From Mycolicibacterium komossense (GTDB taxonomy: Bacteria > Actinomycetota > Actinomycetes > Mycobacteriales > Mycobacteriaceae), in assembly GCF_025822605.1 (NCBI RefSeq), contig NZ_JACKTY010000047.1, positions 181,649-245,648 of the forward strand: a stretch of DNA of 64,000 nucleotides, read 5' to 3'. A program made the position numbers and the translations under genes. The notes under the pieces are model-generated. The model was given only the letters and a program-made list of their open reading frames with translations. It did no database searches and had not been told where the DNA came from. Position 1 is the stretch's first letter, and each line of letters starts with the position of its first letter. Shown here piece after piece: positions 52,491 to 61,060 of the stretch.

Positions 52491-55400
52491 TTACGCAGCG
52501 ACCTCAGCCTGGCCGGGCGCTGCTGCCGGCTTGTTGACGACCGTCAGCTCGTAGTTGCTGGCCTGCCACCCGGACAGGAAGGCGCCCAACGACACCTGCA
52601 TGCCCTTGCCGATGTATGCACCGTCGGTACCGGTGGCAGAACTGTCGTTGACATAGACCCATCCGTTCGCCGCATCCACCGCGATCACGACAATCTCGTG
52701 GTCGAGAACCGTGTAGTTGGGGTTGGTGACGGTGGTGGCGCCAGGAACGGAATTCCAGATCCCGCCGATGGCAACGGTCGTCATCGCCGCGTCTCCGTTG
52801 GCGAGAGCAGCCTCCAAGTCGGAGAGGGCCGCCGTGGTGTCCGTCCCGTAATGGGTGACGTTCGCCGTCAAGCCGTAGTACTTCTTCAGGAGCACAACGG
52901 CGTCTTCCATCTGCACGCCCTCCGAAATGTCTTCTCCCAAGTACATTTTGCTGCCTGGATGGGCGACGCTGTTCGTGGTCTTGGCGTATCCGACGATCTC
53001 GTTCTCGGTCACCGTTGCGCCGGTCAGCTGCTGGATCGCCGCCGCCGTCGCCATCAGCGCGCAGTTGTCAAAGTGCTGCTCGGTGGCGTACTGCGCGTTG
53101 GCTGTATTGCCGTACTGGCCGTCACCGTTGACCTTGACGGTCACGATCGTCTGACTGGTATCGGGCCGGGAAACGCCCAACTGGATGGCCAGGTAGTGCA
53201 GCGCCCCCTGTAAACCACCCAATAGCCCGGGCAGCTGTGCACCGACTCCGTTGTTCAGAGTGATGGTGAACTTGTCGGTGATCCCAGCCTGAGCCAACCC
53301 GGTCCCCGGCGTGTAGGTGTACTGCCCGGTGGCTTCGTCGAGATCGACAGTGCCGTACTTGGGTGGTGTCGTCAGGGAGTAGGTCACCCCATACCCGTTA
53401 TGGCTGGAGCCATAGACGGCCCCGCTGATGCTGCCGGCCTGCGTTTGCGGGTTCTGGCTGTCGTACCCGGTGGGGGCCTGGTTGAAGAAGATGTAGCTCA
53501 GTTGCGCTGAGAGGTCCGACCACAGCGACTGAAACGTCACCGGTGCGGCCGTCGGAGCAGCAGCCGCCGCCGCCAGTGCCCGCGTGGCAACCGGCGCGAT
53601 TGCGCCAGGAGCTCCTGGCGTTCCGTCGGCACCGGCCGCGCCATTGGTGCCTTTTCTTATCGGACCGTAGCCGCCGGTTCCGAACGCTCCGCCGTCGCCG
53701 GCCTTCCCACCAGCACCACCTCCGACGCCCCCGTTCGCACCCCCGGCGCCACCGTTACCGCCGGCGCCACCGTCACCACCGTTGCCGCCGTTGCTCCACC
53801 CGTTCGCGCCGGCCCCGCCGGCCCCGGCGTCGCCACCGGAACCCGCGTTACCGCCGGCGTAATCGGCATTGCCGGCACCTCCTGCGCCGCCGTCGCCACC
53901 GCTGCCGCCGCTTCCGCCGTTACCTGCTGTGCCGCCAAAACCTGAGGGGCCTCCCGCAGCGCCAGCACCGCCATTGCCTCCGCCACCGGCCGCGTTACCG
54001 GTTGCGGCGCCGCCGTCACCACCGTGGCCGCCGGCCCCACCAGCGCCACCGTCACCGCCGGTTGCTGCGTGGTCATAGGTATTGCCTGCCGCGCCGCCCC
54101 TACCGCCGGCACCACCCTTTCCGCCCCAACCGTTGATGCCGTCCGCACCATTGGACGAGATCACAAAGAAAAAGCGGCCGGTACCGCCGGCACCGCCGTG
54201 GGCACCGCCATCACCACCAACGCCACCGTTACCGCCGTTGCCGCCGTTGCCGCCGTCACCGATTTGGACAGCCACCGCGTTGAAACCGGCGCCGCCCTTG
54301 CCGCCGGCGCCGCCACTGCCACCGGCGCCGCCTTCACCGCCGGCGCCGAAGAGCAGGCTGCCCGCGCCGCCGTTACCGCCGCTACCTCCGGTGCCGCCGG
54401 GCGAGCCGTCTCCTCCGTTGATGTTCTCCGCTGTCCCGTTGACGCCGGGGTTGCCCTCCTGGCCCCAGCCGCCGGCACCGCCGTTGCCGCCCCTACCGAA
54501 GATCGACAGCAGCCCGACATCTCCACCGCGCCCGCCGTCGCCACCGCCGATGCCACCGTTACCGCCGTCACCGCCGCTACCCGACCACAGTCCGCCGTTT
54601 CCGCCCCTGCCGCCGTCACCACCGTGGTCGCTGCCGTAACCCTTATAGGGGCTCACTCCGCCGGCACCGCCGGCACCGCCGGTGGCGTACAGGGACAACG
54701 CCCCGCCACTGCCGCCGACGCCGCCTGCACCACCGTTGGTGCCCTGGCCCCCGGTCCCGCCGGCACCGCCGGTGCCTGAGTAGGACAGCAACCCGGTGTC
54801 GCCACCGCGGCCGCCGGAGCCGCCGGTGGCTCCGTTCGGTATGGCGCTGCCCCCAGAGCCGCCGGCACCGCCGTTACCGGAAAGCAGGCCGCCTGTGCCG
54901 CCCCGGCCACCGACACCGCCGGTGACGGTCAGGTCGACCCCGTCGACCGCAACGCCGCCGGTACCTCCGCTACCGCCGTTGCCGAAGAGCAAGCCGCCGT
55001 TGCCACCGTTGCCGCCGGAGCCGCCATTGACGCCGGACAGGCCGGTGCCGCCGTTGCCACCGTTACCGGCGATGCCGGCGGCCCCGCCGTTGCCACCGTT
55101 GTAACCATTGCCGCCGTTGCCGAACGCTCCGCCGTTACCGCCGGTGCACGCGGTGGTGCCGGCGCACGTTTCGGCGGTCCACGAGTAGCCGTTGCCGATG
55201 AGGATGCCGGCGTTGGGATGTGCAGCCGTGCCGTCGCCGACGAAGAAGCTGAAGAAGGGATCGGGCGAGGCCAAGACGCGGGCCGCGGCCGAGTTCGGGA
55301 CCGCGTTCGCCGCAGCGGCCGAGGTCAGTGCCCGCTGCGAGGTGCTGGCGGTGGATCCGCCGGAGGATGACACCGCGGTGGATACTCCGGGGCCGGACTT

Positions 55401-55706
55401 CGCCTTGGCAGAGTTGGGCTGCCCGGCCGATTTCGCGTGCCCGGTCGACTTGGACGGGCCGGCCGCAGTGGAATTGCTCGACGCACTCGACTCTTTGGCG
55501 CCGGAGGTACTGCCGGTGTCGGCCGAGGCCGCAGCGGGCATCGAGGCCAGGGCGGCACCAACACCCAGGGCGATCGCCGACGCCCCCACCCACGTCAACG
55601 CCCGCGAACTGCCCAGCGCAGCAAGTCCGAACTCAACACGACTCAATCGCAATCCAGCCGAGCGGCCCGGAATGTGCGCAGCGTCCATCGCAACGGCAGA
55701 ACTCAT
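52491..55706 (-). CDS. large exported PGRS protein with Ig-like segment and C39-type cysteine peptidase domain
   Basis: The 1071-aa protein starts at ATG 55706 with GGGGGAG upstream. Residues about 36-62 are a hydrophobic export segment ending ASA; no PE domain is present. A Ser/Thr/Gly linker (63-185) precedes a long GGxGGxGG PGRS region (about 190-700). Residues about 715-870 hold a helical LWSDLSAQLSYIF segment and a cadherin-like Ig strand pattern (TYSLTTPPKYGTVDL, GQYTYTPG). Residues about 870-1060 form a papain-like domain: QHFDNCAL with Cys882, DHEIVV with His1003, and VNDSS with Asn1020/Asp1021. Secretion, surface display and autoproteolysis are inferred. Unusual combination. Confidence 0.83.
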   Translation of the reverse strand: MSSAVAMDAAHIPGRSAGLRLSRVEFGLAALGSSRALTWVGASAIALGVGAALASMPAAASADTGSTSGAKESSASSNSTAAGPSKSTGHAKSAGQPNSAKAKSGPGVSTAVSSSGGSTASTSQRALTSAAAANAVPNSAAARVLASPDPFFSFFVGDGTAAHPNAGILIGNGYSWTAETCAGTTACTGGNGGAFGNGGNGYNGGNGGAAGIAGNGGNGGTGLSGVNGGSGGNGGNGGLLFGNGGSGGTGGVAVDGVDLTVTGGVGGRGGTGGLLSGNGGAGGSGGSAIPNGATGGSGGRGGDTGLLSYSGTGGAGGTGGQGTNGGAGGVGGSGGALSLYATGGAGGAGGVSPYKGYGSDHGGDGGRGGNGGLWSGSGGDGGNGGIGGGDGGRGGDVGLLSIFGRGGNGGAGGWGQEGNPGVNGTAENINGGDGSPGGTGGSGGNGGAGSLLFGAGGEGGAGGSGGAGGKGGAGFNAVAVQIGDGGNGGNGGNGGVGGDGGAHGGAGGTGRFFFVISSNGADGINGWGGKGGAGGRGGAAGNTYDHAATGGDGGAGGAGGHGGDGGAATGNAAGGGGNGGAGAAGGPSGFGGTAGNGGSGGSGGDGGAGGAGNADYAGGNAGSGGDAGAGGAGANGWSNGGNGGDGGAGGNGGAGGANGGVGGGAGGKAGDGGAFGTGGYGPIRKGTNGAAGADGTPGAPGAIAPVATRALAAAAAAPTAAPVTFQSLWSDLSAQLSYIFFNQAPTGYDSQNPQTQAGSISGAVYGSSHNGYGVTYSLTTPPKYGTVDLDEATGQYTYTPGTGLAQAGITDKFTITLNNGVGAQLPGLLGGLQGALHYLAIQLGVSRPDTSQTIVTVKVNGDGQYGNTANAQYATEQHFDNCALMATAAAIQQLTGATVTENEIVGYAKTTNSVAHPGSKMYLGEDISEGVQMEDAVVLLKKYYGLTANVTHYGTDTTAALSDLEAALANGDAAMTTVAIGGIWNSVPGATTVTNPNYTVLDHEIVVIAVDAANGWVYVNDSSATGTDGAYIGKGMQVSLGAFLSGWQASNYELTVVNKPAAAPGQAEVAA

Positions 55707-55925
55707 GTATTCACTCCCCCTGGGAATCGGAACGACAGCAGCTCCGCAGTCGAGATGCGTCGACCCGCAGCAGAGGGGAGCATAAAGTGAATTGACGACC
55801 ATGTCAGTATTTTCGATTCATTTCGGCCGCAAGGCTTTCCTTTGTTGCCCGGCCGTAACGGGTGCGTCGATCGTCAGCTGACAAACAGACGTGTGGATCA
55901 CTCGCACACCGGGGACAATGGCGCT
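55707..55925. promoter_or_regulatory. 219-bp divergent region
   Basis: Promoters of the PGRS-peptidase gene (minus) and the carbinolamine dehydratase gene (plus). GACAAT (55914-55919) lies 6 bases before ATG 55926. An AT-rich block near 55790-55820 (ATTTTCGATTCATTTCGG) is probably the minus-strand promoter. Confidence 0.3.
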
Positions 55926-56219
55926 ATGGCCGTGCTAACCGATGACGAAGTGGACTCTGCCGCCGAAAGCCTGAACGGATGGCGGCGCGTAGACGGCGCG
56001 CTGCGGCGCTCGATAAAGTTCGGCGCCTTTCTCGAGGGCATCGAGGCCGTGCGCCGGGTGGCCGAACGCGCAGAAGCCAAGGATCATCACCCGGATATCG
56101 ATATCCGCTGGCGAACCGTGACTTTCGCGCTCGTCACGCATTCCGAGGGCGGTATCACGGACAAGGATCTGGCGATGGCGAAGGATATCGACGGGATCGT
56201 CGACCAGACGGAAACCTGA
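55926..56219 (+). CDS. pterin-4a-carbinolamine dehydratase
   Basis: The 97-aa protein has the PCD/DCoH signature EAKDHHPDIDI (catalytic His pair) and the VTFALVTHSEGGIT segment. It recycles carbinolamine pterins or acts in molybdopterin-related chemistry; the mycobacterial copy is Rv1159A. ATG 55926 is chosen over an upstream start at 55842 because the shorter product fits the family and a -10-like GACAAT precedes it. It overlaps the convergent pimE gene by 65 bases. Confidence 0.9.
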   Translation: MAVLTDDEVDSAAESLNGWRRVDGALRRSIKFGAFLEGIEAVRRVAERAEAKDHHPDIDIRWRTVTFALVTHSEGGITDKDLAMAKDIDGIVDQTET

Positions 56220-57474
56220 TCGGCGCCGACGCGATCCAGGCCAACGTCGCCAAAGTGGCGACGATATAGACCATCCCGGCCCAAGCCAGGTACCAGGGCC
56301 GGGAGATCTGCCAGATGGTGGGCTGGGCGAAGCTCAACAGCCACGGCACCCCGATGAGGGTGAGGATCATCCATCCCCAGCCGAGGATGCGTGCCCCGAC
56401 GAGATCGCGGTGAGGCCCCTGGATGAGCCAGATCATCAGCGGCACCAGCCACACCCAGTGGTGGGTCCACGAGATCGGCGATAGCACCAGGCCGAACAGC
56501 TGCACGACGACGATCGAGCCCAGTCGGTCGGGCCCCACGCTGTTCACGGCCCGCCACGCGAAGAACGCCAGCACCGCGGTGGCTGCCACCGCGGCCAGGA
56601 CCAGTGGCCCCTGGCCGGCGTCGTACCCGAGGATCCGGGAGATGCCACCGCGCCAGGACTGATTGAACGACGTCCCGATCGGACCGATCCGACTGGCGTC
56701 GCCGAGCAGATCGGTGAAGTAGTAGCGGCCCTGCTGACCGACGATCAGCACCGACATGCCGACGGTCGCCAGAAAGACCACCGCGGAGAACGCGGCCGCC
56801 GCCCAGCGCCGCGCACCGACGAAATACAGACCACTGATCGCCGGAGTCAGTTTGATCCCCGCGGCGAGGCCGACCAGCAGACCCGATAACCACCACCGGC
56901 CGCTGTACACCGCCCACAGCACCATGAGCACCAGCACGACGTTGACCTGGCCGTAGTCGAACGTACTGCGCAAGGGCTCGAGCCAGATCGCGACGGCCGT
57001 CCACAACATCGCCGAACGCCGTCCGCCGTGGATCTCCAGGAGTCGCTGACTCACCCGCACTACACCGTAGAGCGCCGCGATGATGCCGACCTGCCAGGCG
57101 AAGGCCACCACACCGAACGGCAGCAGATGCAGCGGGTAGAACACCACCGCGGCGAACGGCGGATAGGTGAACGGCAGCGGGAAGTCGGGGGTCTGGTCGG
57201 CATAGACGTACCCATAGAGCGTGCCGGGGTGGTTCAGCGCTTCCGCGCCGCCGATGTAGACGTGCAGATCGACGAAGTTCGCGCCGTTGGGAACGAGATA
57301 CGTCCACGCCAGGCGCGCCGCGATACTCGCCGCGAACAGCAGTGGGGCCAGCGCAGTGCGCCGACGAGCGGTCGTGTTTATTTGCTCGACTCTAAGCGAT
57401 TGCCGCCGCCACCGGCCCGGGGGCACGCGAAGGCAGATGCCGCGCCGGCGTGACGCCGGGCGCGGCCCGGACAT
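56155..57474 (-). CDS. pimE: polyprenol-phosphate-mannose-dependent mannosyltransferase PimE
   Basis: The 439-aa GT-C membrane enzyme adds the alpha-1,2-linked fifth mannose to PIM. The catalytic Asp is in the first periplasmic loop (NFVDLHVYIGG), and about 10-11 transmembrane helices follow. Start ATG 57474 gives a length near the 431 aa of Rv1159; GTG 57426 (423 aa) is also possible. It is divergent from the Ala/Pro-rich pair and convergent with the pterin dehydratase. Confidence 0.9.
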   Translation of the reverse strand: MSGPRPASRRRGICLRVPPGRWRRQSLRVEQINTTARRRTALAPLLFAASIAARLAWTYLVPNGANFVDLHVYIGGAEALNHPGTLYGYVYADQTPDFPLPFTYPPFAAVVFYPLHLLPFGVVAFAWQVGIIAALYGVVRVSQRLLEIHGGRRSAMLWTAVAIWLEPLRSTFDYGQVNVVLVLMVLWAVYSGRWWLSGLLVGLAAGIKLTPAISGLYFVGARRWAAAAFSAVVFLATVGMSVLIVGQQGRYYFTDLLGDASRIGPIGTSFNQSWRGGISRILGYDAGQGPLVLAAVAATAVLAFFAWRAVNSVGPDRLGSIVVVQLFGLVLSPISWTHHWVWLVPLMIWLIQGPHRDLVGARILGWGWMILTLIGVPWLLSFAQPTIWQISRPWYLAWAGMVYIVATLATLAWIASAPIRFPSGRRSRRYPSPSPDPCP

Positions 57475-57587
57475 CACCATCACCCGTCGGAAGCGTAACG
57501 GTTGAATAAATGCCACACGTGTCACTTGAGTAACTCCAGTAACAACGTACGTTCGGGTCATACCGCTATCGAAGAACTGGGAGAGCC

Positions 57588-58217
57588 ATGTCACGCACCA
57601 AGAGCCTGTTCAGTGCAACCGCCATTGTCGTGGGCTCGTCGGCCGCGATGCTGACGGGTGGAATCGCGAAAGCAGACCCTGTTCCACCCCCGTCACCGGC
57701 GCTGCCGGGCATCAACATCATGGAGCAGCTCATCGACCCGGCGAAGGCGCCGCAGCTGCTGCAGCAGGCCACCGCGATGCTGACCGGACTGAACGCGACT
57801 TCGCCTGCGACACCGGCGATTCCGGCGTCAGCACTGCCCACGCTGGGCACTCCCGCGGCTCCGTCGTTGGCGACCGCATCGGTGAACCTGCCGCAGCCGA
57901 CATCGGTCCTGCCGGGTATGCCCGGTGCACTGCCGGCCGCACTGCCCCTGACCGCATCGGTGCCGGGCACGCTGCCCGGAATGCCTCCGGCGGCCGTCCC
58001 GGCACCCGCCCCGGCGGGTCTGTCGACCATCCCCGGTCTGCCCATCCCGCTGCCGGCGAACCTGCCGATCCCAACCGATCTGGCGGGTCTGCTGCCCGCC
58101 GCCGGGGTCCCGGCGCCGAACTTCGGCACCAACCCGGTGTCGCCGATCGGAACGGCGCCGGCCGCCGCGCCGATCGCCCCGATGCCGTCGATCTTCCCCA
58201 CCTCCGCCCTGCCCTGA
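57588..58217 (+). CDS. secreted Ala/Pro-rich protein (Rv1158c-like)
   Basis: The 209-aa protein has a signal peptide (MSRTKSLFSATAIVVGSSAA, cleavage after AKA near residue 29) and a low-complexity mature chain of Pro, Ala, Leu and Gly without Cys. GGGAG precedes ATG 57588. The N-terminus is clearly homologous to the following gene, so the two are tandem paralogues. Function unknown; exported, possibly wall-associated. Confidence 0.85.
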   Translation: MSRTKSLFSATAIVVGSSAAMLTGGIAKADPVPPPSPALPGINIMEQLIDPAKAPQLLQQATAMLTGLNATSPATPAIPASALPTLGTPAAPSLATASVNLPQPTSVLPGMPGALPAALPLTASVPGTLPGMPPAAVPAPAPAGLSTIPGLPIPLPANLPIPTDLAGLLPAAGVPAPNFGTNPVSPIGTAPAAAPIAPMPSIFPTSALP

Positions 58218-58247
58218 TCGCCCCTCACCCGGATTGGACGTTTGTTG

Positions 58248-59318
58248 ATGTCGACCAGGACGCTGTTTGCTACCACCGCTGTCGCGATGGGCTCGTCAGT
58301 CGCGTTGTTGCTCAGCGGTGTCGCCACCGCTGATCCGACAGCGCCGCTGCCGCTGCCGATCGACGGGCTCAGCGCTCCTGGCCTGCCTGCCGTCCAATCC
58401 CTGAGTCCGGCGATCCAACAGGCGGCGGCCGACCCGAGCAACGCCGCGTCGATGCTGATGGCCGCCGCTGCCGCGTTCGCGGGTAATCAGGCGGCTCCGG
58501 CCGATTCGCAGGGCCTCGCGTCGGCGGTCAGCCAGTTCGTCTCCAGTCCGGCGGCCGCCGCGGTGGTGCCGTCGCCGTCCACCGTTCCCGGCACCGGTAT
58601 TCCGCTACCGAACAACGCGGCGGTGCCGGGACCTGCGCCGCTGGCGAGCAACCTGCACGTCCCGCCGCCCGGGGTGATACCCGGCACCGAGGCGCACCTG
58701 CTGCCAGGTGTGGATCCGTCCCACGCGGTCGGACCGGACCCCGCCACGGCCGCGCCCGCTCCGGCCGCGCCCCCCGCGGCAGCGCCAGTCGCAGCGGCGC
58801 CAGCACCCACTGCCGGCGCCACCCCGTTGGCAGCCTCGACGCCGGCGCCGGGTCCGGCGACCGGAGCCTCCACCGGCCCCAACACCGCGCCCCCCGGCTA
58901 CGCGCCCGACACACCGCCGACGCAGGACTTCATGTACCCGTCGATCGGTAACAACTGCCTGCCCGATGGTGGAAACTCCATTGCCACCGCGCTTTCGGTG
59001 GCCGGACCGGCCAATATCCCCACCCCCGGACCCGCCGCCTCACAGACGGCGTACGTATTCACCGCCGTCGGTACGTCGGGCCCAGCCGATGTGCAGAAGC
59101 TTCCCCTCAACGTCACCTGGGTCAACCTGACCACCGGCAAGTCAGGCAGTGCAACGCTCAAGCCGCGCCCCGATATCAACCCCAACGGGCCGACCACGTT
59201 GACCGCGGTCGTGGACACCGGTTCGGGAAGCATCATGTCGACGATTTTCGGCCAGGTCACCACGACCGACAAGCAGTGCCAGTTCATGCCGACCATCGGG
59301 TCGACGGTCGTACCCTGA
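58248..59318 (+). CDS. secreted Ala/Pro-rich protein with globular C-terminus (Rv1157c-like)
   Basis: The 356-aa protein has a signal peptide (MSTRTLFATTAVAMGSSVAL, ATA-DP cleavage), a Pro/Ala-rich middle (about residues 30-225) and a folded C-terminal domain (about 225-356) with NNCLPDGGNSIATAL and a late KQCQFMP, whose two cysteines could form a disulfide. ATG 58248 is preferred over two preceding TTG codons. It follows the paralogue by 30 bp. Confidence 0.85.
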   Translation: MSTRTLFATTAVAMGSSVALLLSGVATADPTAPLPLPIDGLSAPGLPAVQSLSPAIQQAAADPSNAASMLMAAAAAFAGNQAAPADSQGLASAVSQFVSSPAAAAVVPSPSTVPGTGIPLPNNAAVPGPAPLASNLHVPPPGVIPGTEAHLLPGVDPSHAVGPDPATAAPAPAAPPAAAPVAAAPAPTAGATPLAASTPAPGPATGASTGPNTAPPGYAPDTPPTQDFMYPSIGNNCLPDGGNSIATALSVAGPANIPTPGPAASQTAYVFTAVGTSGPADVQKLPLNVTWVNLTTGKSGSATLKPRPDINPNGPTTLTAVVDTGSGSIMSTIFGQVTTTDKQCQFMPTIGSTVVP

Positions 59319-59322
59319 CGGG

Positions 59323-59353
59323 TCGGGCCCTCTCACTGTTCGGGCCCTCTCAC
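59323..59353. repeat. 14-bp direct repeat at the gene border
   Basis: TCGGGCCCTCTCAC occurs at 59323-59336 and 59340-59353, with a 3-bp spacer (period 17). It spans the gap between two convergent genes and covers the stop codon of the receiver protein gene. It coincides with the loss of Rv1157c-type synteny. Confidence 0.6.
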
Positions 59354-59799
59354 CGCGAAGACGAAACCCCTGCCGCGGTCGGCACAGATGGCGCGCCGGA
59401 GGAATTCCGTTGCGCCGCTGTGTGAAAGCGCAGCAACGCCATCGCGACCCCCGACAACCGCACCGGATCGCCCGGATGCATAACCGCCGCGTCTGCCCTC
59501 GACCACCCGGCCAGCCAGGTGTCAACGGAGCGACCGATGAGCACAATGAGCGGTGGACAGCAGTCGATTTCATCCTTGAGCTGCCTGGCCAACCCCAGAC
59601 CTCCGACCGGTGTCGCCTCGGCATCCAGAATCACCAGATCGGCGTCACCTGACGTCATTCGCTGCTCCAGCGCCGCCGCGGTCGCGACCTCGATGCAGCG
59701 GATGCGCATCGCCGCATGCGCGCCGATCCCGATCGCGGCCAGCACATCCCGGCGAGTTCGCGCGTTGTCGCTGTAAACCACAATCTGAAACTCGTCCAT
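59350..59799 (-). CDS. atypical response-regulator receiver protein (Rv3143-like)
   Basis: The 149-aa single receiver domain begins MDEFQIVVYSDNARTR. The phospho-acceptor Asp is in LVILDAEA, but the acidic pair near the N-terminus is reduced to SDN, and the conserved Lys is replaced in AAVMHPGD. Phosphorylation chemistry is therefore doubtful. No output domain follows. Rv3143 beside the M. tuberculosis nuo operon is similar (recalled). A longer frame to 61125 is antisense to fbp and rejected. TAGCAT lies 8 bases before ATG 59799. Confidence 0.72.
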   Translation of the reverse strand: MDEFQIVVYSDNARTRRDVLAAIGIGAHAAMRIRCIEVATAAALEQRMTSGDADLVILDAEATPVGGLGLARQLKDEIDCCPPLIVLIGRSVDTWLAGWSRADAAVMHPGDPVRLSGVAMALLRFHTAAQRNSSGAPSVPTAAGVSSSR

Positions 59800-59958
59800 A
59801 CCGCCAGATGCTAGGGCCGTAAACACCGTTTCCATCCGGAGCGCAGCGCCAAACCCCCAGCGAGCCACCCAGACGGGGGATGGCCGGCAGCGCGCTCCGG
59901 CGCAGCATGGTTCTATCGCCCATCGCGGGCCCGGCCGCCGCGGAACGAGGTACCAGCC

Positions 59959-61032
59959 ATGCTCACCAACCACACGACTCTCGTCCGCTTCCTGATCGAG
60001 GAACGACGCCGATACCCCGACGCAAGCGGAGATCTCAACTCGCTGATCCTCGACGTCACCCTGGCGTGCAAGGCGATCGCGCAACGTCTCGCCCAGGGCG
60101 AACTCGGCGGAATCCTCGGCTCGGCCGATGCGATCAATATCCAGGGTGAGGTTCAGCAGAAGCTCGACGTGCTGGCCAACGACTACTTCCTGCGGGCCAA
60201 CGAGTGGGGCGGCCAGGTGGCGGGGATGGCGTCGGAAGAACTCGACGATCCCTATCTGCTGCCGACCCAGTACCCGCGTGGCAAGTACCTGCTGATCTTC
60301 GACCCGCTCGACGGCTCGTCGAATATCGACGTCAATGTCTCTGTCGGCAGCATCTTTTCGATTCTGCGCACCCCCAACGCCGGCGAGGACCCGGAGCTGG
60401 CGGATTTCCTGCAACCCGGCACCGAACAGGTCTGCGCGGGCTACGCGATCTACGGGCCGTCGACGATGCTCGTGCTCACGGTCGGTACCGGCGTGCACGC
60501 CTTCACCCTGGATCCGACGCTGGGCGAATTCATCCTCACCCGTCCGTCGATCCGCATTCCACGCACCACCAGCGAATACGCCATCAATGCCTCCAACCGC
60601 CGGTTCTGGGAGCCTGCCGTGCGCAAGTACATCGACGAGTGCCTGGCCGGGAAGGCTGGGCCGCGCGGCAAGGACTTCAACATGCGCTGGGTGGCCTCGC
60701 TGGTCGCCGAGACCCACCGAATCCTCACTCGCGGTGGCGTATTCCTCTATCCCCGCGATTCCAAGGACCCGACGAAGCCGGGCCGGTTGCGGCTGCTCTA
60801 CGAAGCCTCTCCGATGGCCTTCCTGATCGAACAGGCCGGCGGGCGCGCCAGTACCGGACGCACCCGCGTCATGGACATCGTGCCCACCGATCTGCACCAG
60901 CGGGTGCCGCTGATCTTCGGCGCCGCCGACGAGGTGGACCGCATCGAGGCATACCACCGCGATAACAACGACGCCGGCGGACGGGCACCGCTCTACGGCA
61001 CCAGAGGTCTGTTCCGTACATCCGTGGGCTGA
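59959..61032 (+). CDS. fbp: class I fructose-1,6-bisphosphatase
   Basis: The 357-aa enzyme has the class I signature LIFDPLDGSSNIDVN (DPLDGSSNID at about residues 115-124), EWGGQVAGMASEE in the metal site and YGPSTMLVLTVG. It hydrolyses fructose-1,6-bisphosphate in gluconeogenesis or the Calvin cycle. GAGG lies upstream of ATG 59959. M. tuberculosis uses the unrelated class II enzyme GlpX, so a class I enzyme next to prk points to the Calvin cycle. It lies 28 bp before prk, same strand. Confidence 0.93.
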   Translation: MLTNHTTLVRFLIEERRRYPDASGDLNSLILDVTLACKAIAQRLAQGELGGILGSADAINIQGEVQQKLDVLANDYFLRANEWGGQVAGMASEELDDPYLLPTQYPRGKYLLIFDPLDGSSNIDVNVSVGSIFSILRTPNAGEDPELADFLQPGTEQVCAGYAIYGPSTMLVLTVGTGVHAFTLDPTLGEFILTRPSIRIPRTTSEYAINASNRRFWEPAVRKYIDECLAGKAGPRGKDFNMRWVASLVAETHRILTRGGVFLYPRDSKDPTKPGRLRLLYEASPMAFLIEQAGGRASTGRTRVMDIVPTDLHQRVPLIFGAADEVDRIEAYHRDNNDAGGRAPLYGTRGLFRTSVG

Positions 61033-61060
61033 GCCCACGTCCCCTTTGAGGAGATCCTTC

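Noticed and set aside
52491..55706. PGRS repeats considered as a CRISPR-like or tandem DNA repeat array
   Set aside because: The periodicity is the GGX codon pattern in a single open frame; repeats are degenerate at DNA level and have no spacers.
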